Source: a virus. From it: a stretch of DNA of 55,419 bases. Of this stretch, positions 14,504 through 22,513 are shown in pieces (position 1 is the first letter of the stretch; every line of letters starts with the position of its first letter). The translations under genes and the position numbers were made by a program. Location of the stretch: positions 1 through 55,419 of the IMG/VR virus record IMGVR_UViG_3300010397_000014. The stretch is one strand, 5' to 3'. The notes under the pieces are model-generated. The model was not told the DNA's origin, made no database searches, and was given only the letters and a program-made list of their open reading frames with translations.

Positions 14504-14986
14504 TCAGTTGTCTTGTGCGGCCCACCGCAGGTTTTTCGCATCGCGCCTGATCCAGCCGCGCCCGAACGTGTCGAACTTCCTGAGCATCGCGTAAAACTCC
14601 AGGCGCTCGGCATGGAACAGCAGCACCAGGTCTGCCGGGTTGACGCGTCCGATCGCGGCCAGCGTGACCGGCCCGATCTCGCCGTCATCGGCAACACCAG
14701 CAGCGCGCTGCATCCATCGCACGGCGTTTTCGATGCCGTGGTTTACTGCTGCGTCGAGGGCCTGGAATGCGAAGCAACGCGGCAGCTCGTCGCCGCTTAC
14801 TCGGTCCCAAAAGTCCGTGCGGTAGATCGCAATCGCGCCGTCGCGCGTCAGGGCCTTGATGTCCAGGTCCGGGTAGCTGCGCTTGGAAATGCCGAAGTTC
14901 GTTTCCCCACCGGGGTCGTCTTTGTTCCAGACATAGCCGCCCTCGTTGGCCAGCACGCGGCCGATCAGGTCGTCAAAGGTGCTCAC
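14504..14986 (-). CDS. Endolysin, GH108-type muramidase
   Basis: 160 residues. The catalytic glutamate is Glu15 in the ExGGY motif (LANEGGYVWNKDDPGGETNFGISKRSY). The N-terminal half is the glycosyl hydrolase 108 fold, and the rest (residues 75-160: AALDAAVNHGIENAVRWMQRAAGVADDGEIGPVT) is the PG_binding_3 domain found with it. It cleaves peptidoglycan glycan strands. No signal peptide, so export needs a holin. Overlaps the next upstream gene by four bases. Confidence 0.92.
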   Translation of the reverse strand: MSTFDDLIGRVLANEGGYVWNKDDPGGETNFGISKRSYPDLDIKALTRDGAIAIYRTDFWDRVSGDELPRCFAFQALDAAVNHGIENAVRWMQRAAGVADDGEIGPVTLAAIGRVNPADLVLLFHAERLEFYAMLRKFDTFGRGWIRRDAKNLRWAAQDN

Positions 14987-15330
14987 TCCCGGCCATCCCT
15001 CGGCTTGTTGTACTGGGTTGGTCCCGTCGTCAGCATCTTGGCGTGGTCGGCCTCCACTTTCTCCATGCGAAACTTCATGATCGCCAGCTCTCCCGTGTTC
15101 GCGATGGTCTGGTTATTGCCGGTCTGCACCGCAATCTTCAGTTCGGCCATGCCCTGCAAAATCTGCTGCTGCTGCATCTGCATGGTGATCAGCCAGTAGG
15201 CAATGGCTCCGAGTCCGGCGAGCACGCCAACCAGCGGTATCTTGAAATCAATCGAGCGGGCAATCGCTACCGCGGCAAGCGGCATGCGCCCGCTGTCGCG
15301 TGGCTCGTCTTCGTTTCTCGGCGGTGTCAT
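14983..15330 (-). CDS. Single-pass membrane protein, holin or inner-spanin candidate
   Basis: 115 residues; ATG at 15330 follows GAAGGACGGAA. One transmembrane helix at about 32-49 (IPLVGVLAGLGAIAYWLI), then a glutamine-rich coiled-coil stretch (TMQMQQQQILQGMAELKIAVQ) and a charged C-terminus. N-terminal anchor plus periplasmic coiled coil fits an Rz-like inner spanin or a single-pass holin. It sits directly upstream of the endolysin. Confidence 0.65.
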   Translation of the reverse strand: MTPPRNEDEPRDSGRMPLAAVAIARSIDFKIPLVGVLAGLGAIAYWLITMQMQQQQILQGMAELKIAVQTGNNQTIANTGELAIMKFRMEKVEADHAKMLTTGPTQYNKPRDGRE

Positions 15331-15440
15331 GTCTTCCGTCCTTCTGGCCGCTGTGCAGCCTCGTCGTCCTCGTGGGGGGTCATGCTCTATCCCTTTGGAA
15401 ATGGCTTGCACCAGTTGCCCGGCTTCTGGGCTGTTCCGGT

Positions 15441-15446
15441 CATAAT
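15441..15446 (+). promoter_or_regulatory. Possible -10 element of the antisense-oriented gene
   Basis: CATAAT lies seven bases before the ATG at 15454, which would give a leaderless or nearly leaderless transcript; no ribosome site precedes this ATG. A -35 match (TTGCCC at 15415-15420) exists only with a 20-base spacer, so the promoter is weakly supported. Confidence 0.3.
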
Positions 15447-15453
15447 TGACGCC

Positions 15454-15666
15454 ATGAGCGCGGAAGCAACTCTTGAAATCAAGGTCATCACGGCGCACGC
15501 CGACTTGATGCGCGAATTGCTGGCAGAGCATCCCGTGCGCTTCACCGACGACGGGCGCTGGGTCGAGCGGACTTTCACCGCCACAGGCTCGGCCAGCGCC
15601 ATTGCGGCCCTAGAAGTCGCAGTCGAGCGCTTTAGATTCAAGCGCTTACAGGAAGACGCTTGGTAG
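15454..15666 (+). CDS. Lone plus-strand gene inside the late operon, 70 aa
   Basis: Reads MSAEATLEIKVITAHADLMRELLAEHPVRFTDDGRW and ends FRFKRLQEDAW, a plausible alpha/beta mini-protein with normal composition. It is the only plus-strand gene I accept between 12.4 and 53.8 kb and ends one base before the stop of the minus-strand gene at 15668. Separate orientation suggests a moron expressed in the lysogen. No family recognised. Confidence 0.5.
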   Translation: MSAEATLEIKVITAHADLMRELLAEHPVRFTDDGRWVERTFTATGSASAIAALEVAVERFRFKRLQEDAW

Positions 15667-15667
15667 G

Positions 15668-17155
15668 TCATAACAGCGGGCCAATGGCGGCAGCCCAATA
15701 CGGCGCGATGATGGCCGTACAGGCGACATTCGGGTGTATGCCGTCCGGGTAGTACCCTGCGCTGTATGTGCCCACCGTCGGATCAGAGGTGATGTCGATC
15801 AGATGCCAGCCAAGGCCCGCCGCGTTCGCCTGGAGCCAGGAAACATAGGTCGCACGCTCAGTGGCAGGTCCCGCCCCAAGCCCGGCCGGGGTCGTGACAG
15901 CCACCACAAAAACAGCCCCTGTGCCGGTAACGGCGTTACCCACGGTCTGGATGTCCGCAATGAGTTGCGCCCCGGTGCGGCTGCCTATGTTGATGTCGTT
16001 GATGCTGCGCTGTTCGACCACCACGCAATTCGCCCCACCGTACCGGGTCAGGAGCGCGCCGATAGTGCTGGCGTAATTGGTGACGGTGTTCTGTAGCTGG
16101 AATCCGCTTTGCGAGATGTTGTAGATTCGGCACTCGGGCATCGAGCGGCGCGCCTGCGGCACGATCCCGTAATAGTTCAAGGCCGCCGTGTAGCTGCCCG
16201 CGATGCTGTCCCCGTCGATGATCAGGCGCTTCCTGCTCGGTGCGGGCGTGATCCCGAACATGCTAGCCATCTTCTGCTTGAGGGCGGTCGCGGTTGCGGC
16301 GTCCTGTCGTGCGTTGTAGAACAGCGCACATCCGAAGAAGAAGTAGCCCTTGTAGAGCCCGCTGGTAGCCGTGCTGCCTAGCTGCCCGCCGGTGAAGGCG
16401 ACATTCGTAGAGCTTTCGACCGTAGCCAGAGTTTCGTCGTTCTGATAAAAGAATAAACCGCCCTGCGCCGTCGTGCCCATGTGGTACTCGTACACGCTGG
16501 GACGGCAGTCAGGAGAAACGGTCTGCGTGACGCTGCCGGGATTTGCGCGCACCCATCCCAGGTATGTCGTATTCGGGAGTTGCAAAGTCCCCTGACTGGC
16601 GACGGTGGCAGAAGTCCCCATCTGGAACAGCACGTTGTCAACGCCAAAACTCAGCGGCGTCTCAGCCACAGCGAAACCATGCGCATTGCGCGTGCTGGCG
16701 CTAATCGCTCCTGCCGGAAGCGTCATGAACTGATTGGCGAACGTCGGAACAAAACCACCATTGATCGCAACAGACAGATTCGCCACTGGCCGGCTTGCGC
16801 CGGTAGTTTGTGTGGCGTGATTTCCGCCTCCGGTCTGGTCGTAGATCAGGTCCACGGCGCCTGTCGTACCCGACAGAAACGAGGTCAATCCCGCCAGGTT
16901 CGCAGTTCCATCGGCTTGATACGCCACGTCATAGGTGGCCGAGTCGGACGCCCTCACCACGCGGAACAAGGCCCCCGTCCAGTCGCCAGTCAGCCGACGC
17001 GAGCCATAGGCCGACGCGGGCCGATTGCTGGCGTTAAACAGGTAATTGGTCCTGCGACTGCCCAACACAATCCTGCGCACTGCCGGAGACATAGCCCCAC
17101 ACTGCGCCGCAATCCCCCCTCCTGCCGCGCCGATCAACAGATCCCTGCGTCTCAC
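15668..17155 (-). CDS. Tail-associated SGNH hydrolase with arabinofuranosidase-B-like N-domain
   Basis: 495 residues. Residues 1-20 (MRRRDLLIGAAGGGIAAQCG) look like a twin-arginine signal. Residues about 45-300 have the text of arabinofuranosidase-B-type lectin-like domains (VRRASDSATYDV-type strand, DLIYDQTGGGNHATQTT). The C-terminal 190 residues are an SGNH/GDSL esterase: GDS at 315-317 (Ser317), Gly351, Asn386 in SIND, and Asp471/His474 in DGIHPN. Probably binds and deacylates a surface polysaccharide during adsorption. It follows the tailspike cluster. The signal peptide is odd for a virion protein. Confidence 0.75.
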   Translation of the reverse strand: MRRRDLLIGAAGGGIAAQCGAMSPAVRRIVLGSRRTNYLFNASNRPASAYGSRRLTGDWTGALFRVVRASDSATYDVAYQADGTANLAGLTSFLSGTTGAVDLIYDQTGGGNHATQTTGASRPVANLSVAINGGFVPTFANQFMTLPAGAISASTRNAHGFAVAETPLSFGVDNVLFQMGTSATVASQGTLQLPNTTYLGWVRANPGSVTQTVSPDCRPSVYEYHMGTTAQGGLFFYQNDETLATVESSTNVAFTGGQLGSTATSGLYKGYFFFGCALFYNARQDAATATALKQKMASMFGITPAPSRKRLIIDGDSIAGSYTAALNYYGIVPQARRSMPECRIYNISQSGFQLQNTVTNYASTIGALLTRYGGANCVVVEQRSINDINIGSRTGAQLIADIQTVGNAVTGTGAVFVVAVTTPAGLGAGPATERATYVSWLQANAAGLGWHLIDITSDPTVGTYSAGYYPDGIHPNVACTAIIAPYWAAAIGPLL

Positions 17156-17733
17156 AGGACAACCCCGGATAGAGTGATGATCTTGACCGCACCCGACGTA
17201 GCGATGTATCCCCCGTTCGTGACGAGATACGCGAACACCCCCGTCCCGGCCAGCTTGATCTGCCGGTTGATCTGGTCGGCCTGCACGAACAGCGTTGAGC
17301 CCAGATCGGCAGGAGAACCAAGGTCGATATAGCCAAGGTATGAAGCCCTGTCACCGGATGGAAGATCCCACGCGGCGTCATCGGCAAGGGCGCTCGGAGG
17401 CGTGACCGAGTACAGGTACAGCCTGAAACTCGTCATCCCCGATGGAATCGAAGTAACGTCGATTTCCAGGGACGCCGATGTGATCAGAACACTGGAGCCG
17501 CTCGGAGCGAGGCTTGCAAGACTGATCACCGCCGTAGGCGAGCCACCGATCACGTCGTTTGCCGTGTAGGTCGTCGTGTTGGCCGGTCGGGTCACTGTGG
17601 CTGTAACGCTGAACGCCGTCGTTGCCCCCACCGCAGGAAGCCCGGTCATTCCCGGATTGGTGACGACCTGCCCGAACGCCAGCAATGGAGCCAGCATCAG
17701 GGCGAAAAGGAAAAGCGAGAGTTTGCGAATCAT
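17152..17733 (-). CDS. Exported or virion-associated protein with Sec signal, 193 aa
   Basis: Clear Sec signal at 1-21 (MIRKLSLFLFALMLAPLLAFGQ, cleavage near AFG-Q). The mature part is a beta-rich fold (SVTATVTRPANTTTYTANDVIGG; VLITSASLEIDVTSIPSGMTSFRLYLYS) that I associate with phage structural proteins. Its stop overlaps the SGNH gene start. Either a secreted protein carried in the tail operon or a virion protein with a cleavable leader; the sequence alone does not decide. Confidence 0.65.
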   Translation of the reverse strand: MIRKLSLFLFALMLAPLLAFGQVVTNPGMTGLPAVGATTAFSVTATVTRPANTTTYTANDVIGGSPTAVISLASLAPSGSSVLITSASLEIDVTSIPSGMTSFRLYLYSVTPPSALADDAAWDLPSGDRASYLGYIDLGSPADLGSTLFVQADQINRQIKLAGTGVFAYLVTNGGYIATSGAVKIITLSGVVL

Positions 17734-17750
17734 GGTGTGCTCCGGTGAAG

Positions 17751-19775
17751 TTAGGCGGCGGTCATCGCCGTGGTGAATCTGTGATGCGCCCGTACCACGG
17801 CCCTGATCGGGCTGGCGTTGCGGTCGCTGGGCGCCGGGTGGGTGATCGTCAACGTGAAGGTGGGCACCATCTCGCCGGCACTCCCGGCCCAGGTCCAGCC
17901 GCCGATCGCCACACTGATCCCGGGGGAGGCGTCAGCCACCTCCGACACCAGAACGGCGGAGTGAATCGCCGCGGAGCTTGATTGCTTGCGGGTCCATGAC
18001 GCGAAGAACGTGCCCTTGTACAGGTCGAAGTCGTTGAACGAGTTGGAAACGCAGCGCATCTCCAGATCGATCTCTATGTCGGACCCGGCGTTCTGCTGCA
18101 CCGGAACAGTGATCGTGACGGTGAAGTTGGTCGTCGTCCCGCTGTTGGGCAGGGCGTTGACTATCAGTTCATTGGGCGCCGGCCCGGCGGCGTGCGTGGA
18201 CAGCATGACGCTCTGGCGGCCGTCCAACATGCCGCCGACGCCATGCCCGTAATGCCGGTCGCACTCCACCACGCCGGCCCAGAAGTCGCCGCCCCAGACA
18301 ATCGGGGTGGCGCTCTCGCTTGACCCGCCTTCAACGATGATGGTCTTGGTGGCGCTGTTGTTGTTGTGGACGATCCTGGCCGTGCCTTCCAGGGTCGGCT
18401 CGACGATGCGCAGCACCGAAGCGCCGGCTTCCCCGAAGTTGCAGATGATGTCGCCGCGGTGCCGGTTGCTTCCAAGCACCGGGTACGCCGCCGAGGCGTT
18501 CAGGCTGGCGATGATCACCGCATCCTCGAAATACCCGCCGTCGATGACAGCGCCGAAACCGTAGCCCTGCAAGTACAGCCCCGCCGTGCCGTTGCTGTAG
18601 GTGTGCGGCGCCGGGTCCATCTGCAAGCCGGCGCACGTCGCCGGGTTGATCCCGTAGCGCCCGTTGTTGTGGTAGTAGCCGCCCTCGATCTGGATGTCGG
18701 TCGGCTTGACGCCTTCGGTGCGGACACCGTCGCGGCCGTTGTGGTGCCCGGCGCACTGCACCATGCGGGTGTTCGGCATGGTGTTGCTGATGGTGCTACC
18801 TGCTTTGTTGGCGCCAGTTGGAACAAAACCGTCGTTGGTCCCGCCCATCCACTCCACGTATTCAAACGTTGAGTTCCAGCTCATGTGCTTGTGCACGTCG
18901 GCGCAGACCCCATTGCCGTCGAACACGATGTTGCGCATGTGCACCGGGTTGCCGACATAGCCGGCGTTGTTCACCCAGTTGTCGCTGGCCACCCCGTAGG
19001 AGGCGTCTCCGCCCGCGATGCACTTGAGCGTGGCCCGCCCGCCTGGGCATTCGAGGGTCCAGTCCGCCGTGTTCGGGAACGTCAGGTTCGTGAAGCAGTA
19101 GGTCCTGCCCGCCGTCAGGATGACGTGATTTGAGGCATCGAACGTGGCCTGAAGCGCCGCAGTGTCGTTCGCTATTCCATTGGCAACAGCGCCAGCCGAC
19201 TCAGGCTGCGAGCCTATCCTCAGCAGCGCATCGGCAACAGTCCCAGAGCCATAACCGACTGTTGCCGCTCCTCCAGAGGACGAGAGCGCGGTCAACGATG
19301 CTTTTTCGCTGTCCAGTTCGTTAAGGGCGGCCTGGACGGTTGTCGCAGCGATGTTTCCGGCCGGCTGGTTTCCAATCAGGGCCGCCCCGCCTGAAGCGGC
19401 GTACGTCACCTCTGATGGGGCCTTGGCATTGATCTGAGCCTGAATATTGGAAGTCACCCCAACGAGCTTGTTCATCTCGCCCGCCGAGGCGTTGACCGGG
19501 CTGGTCACGTTCGGGAAGGTGTCAACGATGCTGAAAAGCTCGATGGCCTGCGTGAACCCGGGGCAGCTCAGCGTATAGACGCCGTTGGCCGCGTAGAAAT
19601 CCACCCCCCCGCGAGCGTCAGTGGTCAGCGGGTTGGCCTTGGGTGTAATCCCATTGTCGGAATAGAGCGATGCGACCGGCCCGCCTGGAGTCGCCCCGCG
19701 CGTGACCAGCACTACCAGCCCAACCAGCACTTCGCCGTGCACGTCCTGAAATGGGGTTGAATAGTAGTGCTGCAT
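17751..19775 (-). CDS. Tailspike, right-handed beta-helix
   Basis: 674 residues. The N-terminus (MQHYYSTPFQDVHGEVLVGLVVLVTRGATPGGPVASLYSDNG) is the head- or tail-binding module common in podovirus tailspikes, followed by a hinge with GNQPAGNIAATTVQAALNELDSEKA. Residues about 200-540 are pectate-lyase-like beta-helix rungs (WTLECPGGRATLKCIAGGDASYGV; MRNIVFDGNGVC; IQIEGGYYHNNGRYGINPATCAGLQ; VIDGGYFEDAVI). The C-terminus is a beta-sandwich. It recognises and likely degrades host surface polysaccharide; the catalytic residues cannot be picked out by eye. Confidence 0.85.
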   Translation of the reverse strand: MQHYYSTPFQDVHGEVLVGLVVLVTRGATPGGPVASLYSDNGITPKANPLTTDARGGVDFYAANGVYTLSCPGFTQAIELFSIVDTFPNVTSPVNASAGEMNKLVGVTSNIQAQINAKAPSEVTYAASGGAALIGNQPAGNIAATTVQAALNELDSEKASLTALSSSGGAATVGYGSGTVADALLRIGSQPESAGAVANGIANDTAALQATFDASNHVILTAGRTYCFTNLTFPNTADWTLECPGGRATLKCIAGGDASYGVASDNWVNNAGYVGNPVHMRNIVFDGNGVCADVHKHMSWNSTFEYVEWMGGTNDGFVPTGANKAGSTISNTMPNTRMVQCAGHHNGRDGVRTEGVKPTDIQIEGGYYHNNGRYGINPATCAGLQMDPAPHTYSNGTAGLYLQGYGFGAVIDGGYFEDAVIIASLNASAAYPVLGSNRHRGDIICNFGEAGASVLRIVEPTLEGTARIVHNNNSATKTIIVEGGSSESATPIVWGGDFWAGVVECDRHYGHGVGGMLDGRQSVMLSTHAAGPAPNELIVNALPNSGTTTNFTVTITVPVQQNAGSDIEIDLEMRCVSNSFNDFDLYKGTFFASWTRKQSSSAAIHSAVLVSEVADASPGISVAIGGWTWAGSAGEMVPTFTLTITHPAPSDRNASPIRAVVRAHHRFTTAMTAA

Positions 19776-19784
19776 GGCGGCTCG

Positions 19785-20171
19785 TCAGAATCCTGCGGTC
19801 AGGGAAACGCTGGCTCCGGTCCCACTGATCGAAGTCACGTTGCCGCGTAGATGCAGGTACTTGTCCTGGCTGGTGCAGCCGTTGCTCGCCGTGGTCGTGG
19901 AAAGCGACAGCGTGACGGAACAAATCGGCGGGGAATCCCAGCTCAAGCCGCTATTCATCGAGCCTTCAATGCTGACGACAGCCGTCCCTGTGCCGGCGGT
20001 GGTGCTGCCCCAGACCGAATAGGTCTTGGCGCCGGCCGTGCGGTTGGCTGAGACGATCGCGCCTGCCGCAACCGAGTTGGCCCCGTTCAGGATCGCTACC
20101 TGCGCCAGGGCGAGCTGCGCAACAATGAGGCTGGCCGCGAACGCCAGGGGGATTAGAAAGCGACGGCTCAT
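19785..20171 (-). CDS. Secreted or virion protein with Sec signal, 128 aa
   Basis: Sec signal at 1-23 (SRRFLIPLAFAASLIVAQLALA, cleavage near ALA-Q). The mature part is beta-rich (VSANRTAGAKTYSVWGSTTAGTGTAVVSIEGSMNSG) with two cysteines (PPICSVTLS; NGCTSQDKYLHLRG), suggesting a disulphide formed after export. Resembles small carbohydrate-binding or tail decoration proteins. It starts 30 bases beyond a terminator hairpin. Confidence 0.65.
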   Translation of the reverse strand: MSRRFLIPLAFAASLIVAQLALAQVAILNGANSVAAGAIVSANRTAGAKTYSVWGSTTAGTGTAVVSIEGSMNSGLSWDSPPICSVTLSLSTTTASNGCTSQDKYLHLRGNVTSISGTGASVSLTAGF

Positions 20172-20200
20172 AGTGGAGTGCTCCTGAGGTGGTGGAAATG

Positions 20201-20222
20201 AAAAAGCCGCGCAAAGGCGGCT
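20201..20222 (-). terminator. Intrinsic terminator after the ejection-protein genes
   Basis: On the minus strand AGCCGC-CTTTGC-GCGGCT is a perfect six-pair stem followed by TTTTTC. It separates the ejection proteins from the tailspike and lysis genes, so the latter need readthrough, antitermination or their own promoter. Confidence 0.65.
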
Positions 20223-20307
20223 TAGAATCTGAAAAATGGAAGACGGGTCGTTCTTGCGGTCTATCGCTGGCGCAGTTGGCGTTCTCTTCTGGGTCTGGGT
20301 CTGGGCG

Positions 20308-22512
20308 CTATCTGACCGAATAGCCGAGCGCCGTGCCCGCCGATTGGGGCACCGGCCCCATGATCCGAGCCAGGCGATTTACCGTCTGGGGGTCAAGCTG
20401 GGCCGCCGTTTCGGGAAGCTGCGCCGCAAGCGCGTTCTTTACCTGCCCCCGCTCCTGAAATGACGCGATCGGCTTCACGATGATGTCGTGGATGTAGGGC
20501 GAGCCCTTCACTTTGCCGACGATCTTGGACAGCATGTTCGCCACTGCGGCCCCGGTGTTGGATTCGTTCACCGCAGATCCCGCCGGCCGCTGCTGGATGT
20601 AGGCCATCACCCGCCCGATCGCGAACAGGTCGTCCGTCTGTTGCGGGCCGAGAATGGCCTCCAGCTTGTTCTTGCCGATGCTGGTCAATTCGTCATTTAA
20701 CGATGCTTGCTTCCCGGACCCATCGCCTGCGGCATTGGCGCCGAATGCTTTCTTTTGCAGGTAGGACATCATCTGCTGCTGCATGGTCTTCTGCCCGTCG
20801 GCCCCAAGCAGTTCGGCCATCTTGTTCAACTCGCGCACCTTGCCGTTGATGACGTATTTGCGCACGAAGTCATCCGGTTCCGCCGAGTTGATTGCCGCTT
20901 TCAGTGCCGGCGCGCTGTCGATTGCCGAGAATCGCTCGCTCGCCTTGCCGCGGGCGAAGTTGGCAAGGGTCGCCGCTTCCATGCCAGCGCCGGTATCGGT
21001 CGCCCCGATGATGGCGTTCTGCACGTGGCCGCGCAGTTCGTCCAGCGCCTTGGCCTGCGCCTGATCGGCCGGGTTGTAGTTTTTGTTGATGGTCTTGATC
21101 AGGCGCTCGGCGTCATCGATGGATAGCGTGCGCACTACTGGCGCAGCAGCTTCCTCATAGCCTCGATAGGCCAGTTGGCGCGCTGTCTCTGGCGCCGAAG
21201 TGGCTCCGTGCGAATGAGGAACTTTCGGCCCGCTTAGGATTTCATCGAATTGCTTGCGAACGGCGCTCGGGATGGTGTCGCCAAAGTCCTTGAGAGTGGC
21301 CGCGTAGCCCTCTTTCATTGGGTCGAGCGGGACCGGAAGCTCTTTGCCAGTAGAGTCCCTGAATGCTTGGTAAGCCGCCCGCACATCGCCGGCCATCTCC
21401 TTGTCCTTGCTCTGGAGCTGGGCTACCAGCGATTGCCCGGCTTCGTAGGGGTTTTTCGCGCCGGCCGCGCCCTGGCGGAACTTCGACGCGATGACGCCTT
21501 GCTGTTCATTCAGGCGGTTCGCGATCGGCTCGCCGACTCCCTGAATCCCGCGCAGGTCCAGCTCCCGCGCGTACTGCGTCGGGTTGCGCGTAACCTGGCC
21601 CAACAGCGGCTGCACGCCTACGCGATCGAAGTCCATTTTGCGCAGCAGCGACGGCGCATCGATCTCCCGGCCAGAGGAAAGCGCCTGTTGCGCCTCGGCG
21701 GTCATCTTGTCCAGAACGATCTTGGGGATTTGACCGATATCGATGTCGTCTTGCGCCAGCGATGCCTTCAGCTCCAGCTGGATCGCCTCCGGCGTCTTGT
21801 TGATAGCGCCATTGCGCATCTTGTCGGTGACGTAGCGCGCGACCGATTCAGATGCCTTGGTCAGTGCCGGGGTCAGCAAAGCGCCAGTCAGCGCACCAAC
21901 GCCTGCCTGCTTGGCTTTGTCGGTCCAGAAGTCATCCGTCATGACCGGCTGCGTCACAGCGCCTGCGGCGCCGGCCGTCGCGCCCTTCAGGGCTAGTTTC
22001 GGGATGCTGTTGCCGATGGCCGGTACCGGCAGCACTCGGCCCACTGCGGCATTGACCGGGCTCACCACGTTTCCCGCTAGGCGCACCAGATCGGTCCCGG
22101 TCTGCCCCGTGGCTTTGCGTGCGGCCTCATACTCCTGATTCGAGCCGCGGATATCGGCGGTCAGCTGGTCGGGGCTGGCGCCTTTGATGCCGAGAACGTC
22201 TCCGGTAAACGTTCCTTCGCCACCGATGGCGTTCGCAGCGCTGTTGACGGCATTCACAAGCCGGTCAGGCAAGACCCGCTGCACCAACTGCGCTGCGGCA
22301 TCGATCGGGTCTTTCATGCCCTTGGCAAGGCGCATCGGGACGCTGGCCAGCAGGTTCTGGCGATCCGTCGGAGCGGCCGGCGGGGCGCTGGCGTCCAGCC
22401 ACTCGGAAGGAACGGCCATGCCGTTGCCTTTGAGCTTCGTCACCAGATCGGCCTTGGTCGTGCCGTCCGGGACGTTTTGGATCACTGTCCCGTCGGGTAG
22501 GCGAACGTCCAT
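20308..22512 (-). CDS. Large ejection-type internal virion protein, 734 aa
   Basis: Starts MDVRLPDGTVIQNVPDGTTKADLVTKLKGNGM, a short module typical of the largest ejection protein in P22-like and related podoviruses. A long alpha-helical body follows (residues 150-720) with a hydrophobic, gly/ala-rich region at about 150-215 (LVRLAGNVVSPVNAAVGRVL; GATAGAAGAVTQ; GALTGALLTPAL) that could insert in a membrane. It is third in a run of three such genes and probably travels with the DNA to build a conduit across the envelope. Confidence 0.78.
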   Translation of the reverse strand: MDVRLPDGTVIQNVPDGTTKADLVTKLKGNGMAVPSEWLDASAPPAAPTDRQNLLASVPMRLAKGMKDPIDAAAQLVQRVLPDRLVNAVNSAANAIGGEGTFTGDVLGIKGASPDQLTADIRGSNQEYEAARKATGQTGTDLVRLAGNVVSPVNAAVGRVLPVPAIGNSIPKLALKGATAGAAGAVTQPVMTDDFWTDKAKQAGVGALTGALLTPALTKASESVARYVTDKMRNGAINKTPEAIQLELKASLAQDDIDIGQIPKIVLDKMTAEAQQALSSGREIDAPSLLRKMDFDRVGVQPLLGQVTRNPTQYARELDLRGIQGVGEPIANRLNEQQGVIASKFRQGAAGAKNPYEAGQSLVAQLQSKDKEMAGDVRAAYQAFRDSTGKELPVPLDPMKEGYAATLKDFGDTIPSAVRKQFDEILSGPKVPHSHGATSAPETARQLAYRGYEEAAAPVVRTLSIDDAERLIKTINKNYNPADQAQAKALDELRGHVQNAIIGATDTGAGMEAATLANFARGKASERFSAIDSAPALKAAINSAEPDDFVRKYVINGKVRELNKMAELLGADGQKTMQQQMMSYLQKKAFGANAAGDGSGKQASLNDELTSIGKNKLEAILGPQQTDDLFAIGRVMAYIQQRPAGSAVNESNTGAAVANMLSKIVGKVKGSPYIHDIIVKPIASFQERGQVKNALAAQLPETAAQLDPQTVNRLARIMGPVPQSAGTALGYSVR

Positions 22513-22513
22513 T

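Noticed and set aside
20236-20463. 75-codon plus-strand frame with one hydrophobic segment
   Set aside because: Overlaps the 3' end of the large ejection-protein gene on the other strand by 156 bases, lacks a clear ribosome site and starts beside a minus-strand terminator. Kept only as a remote possibility.
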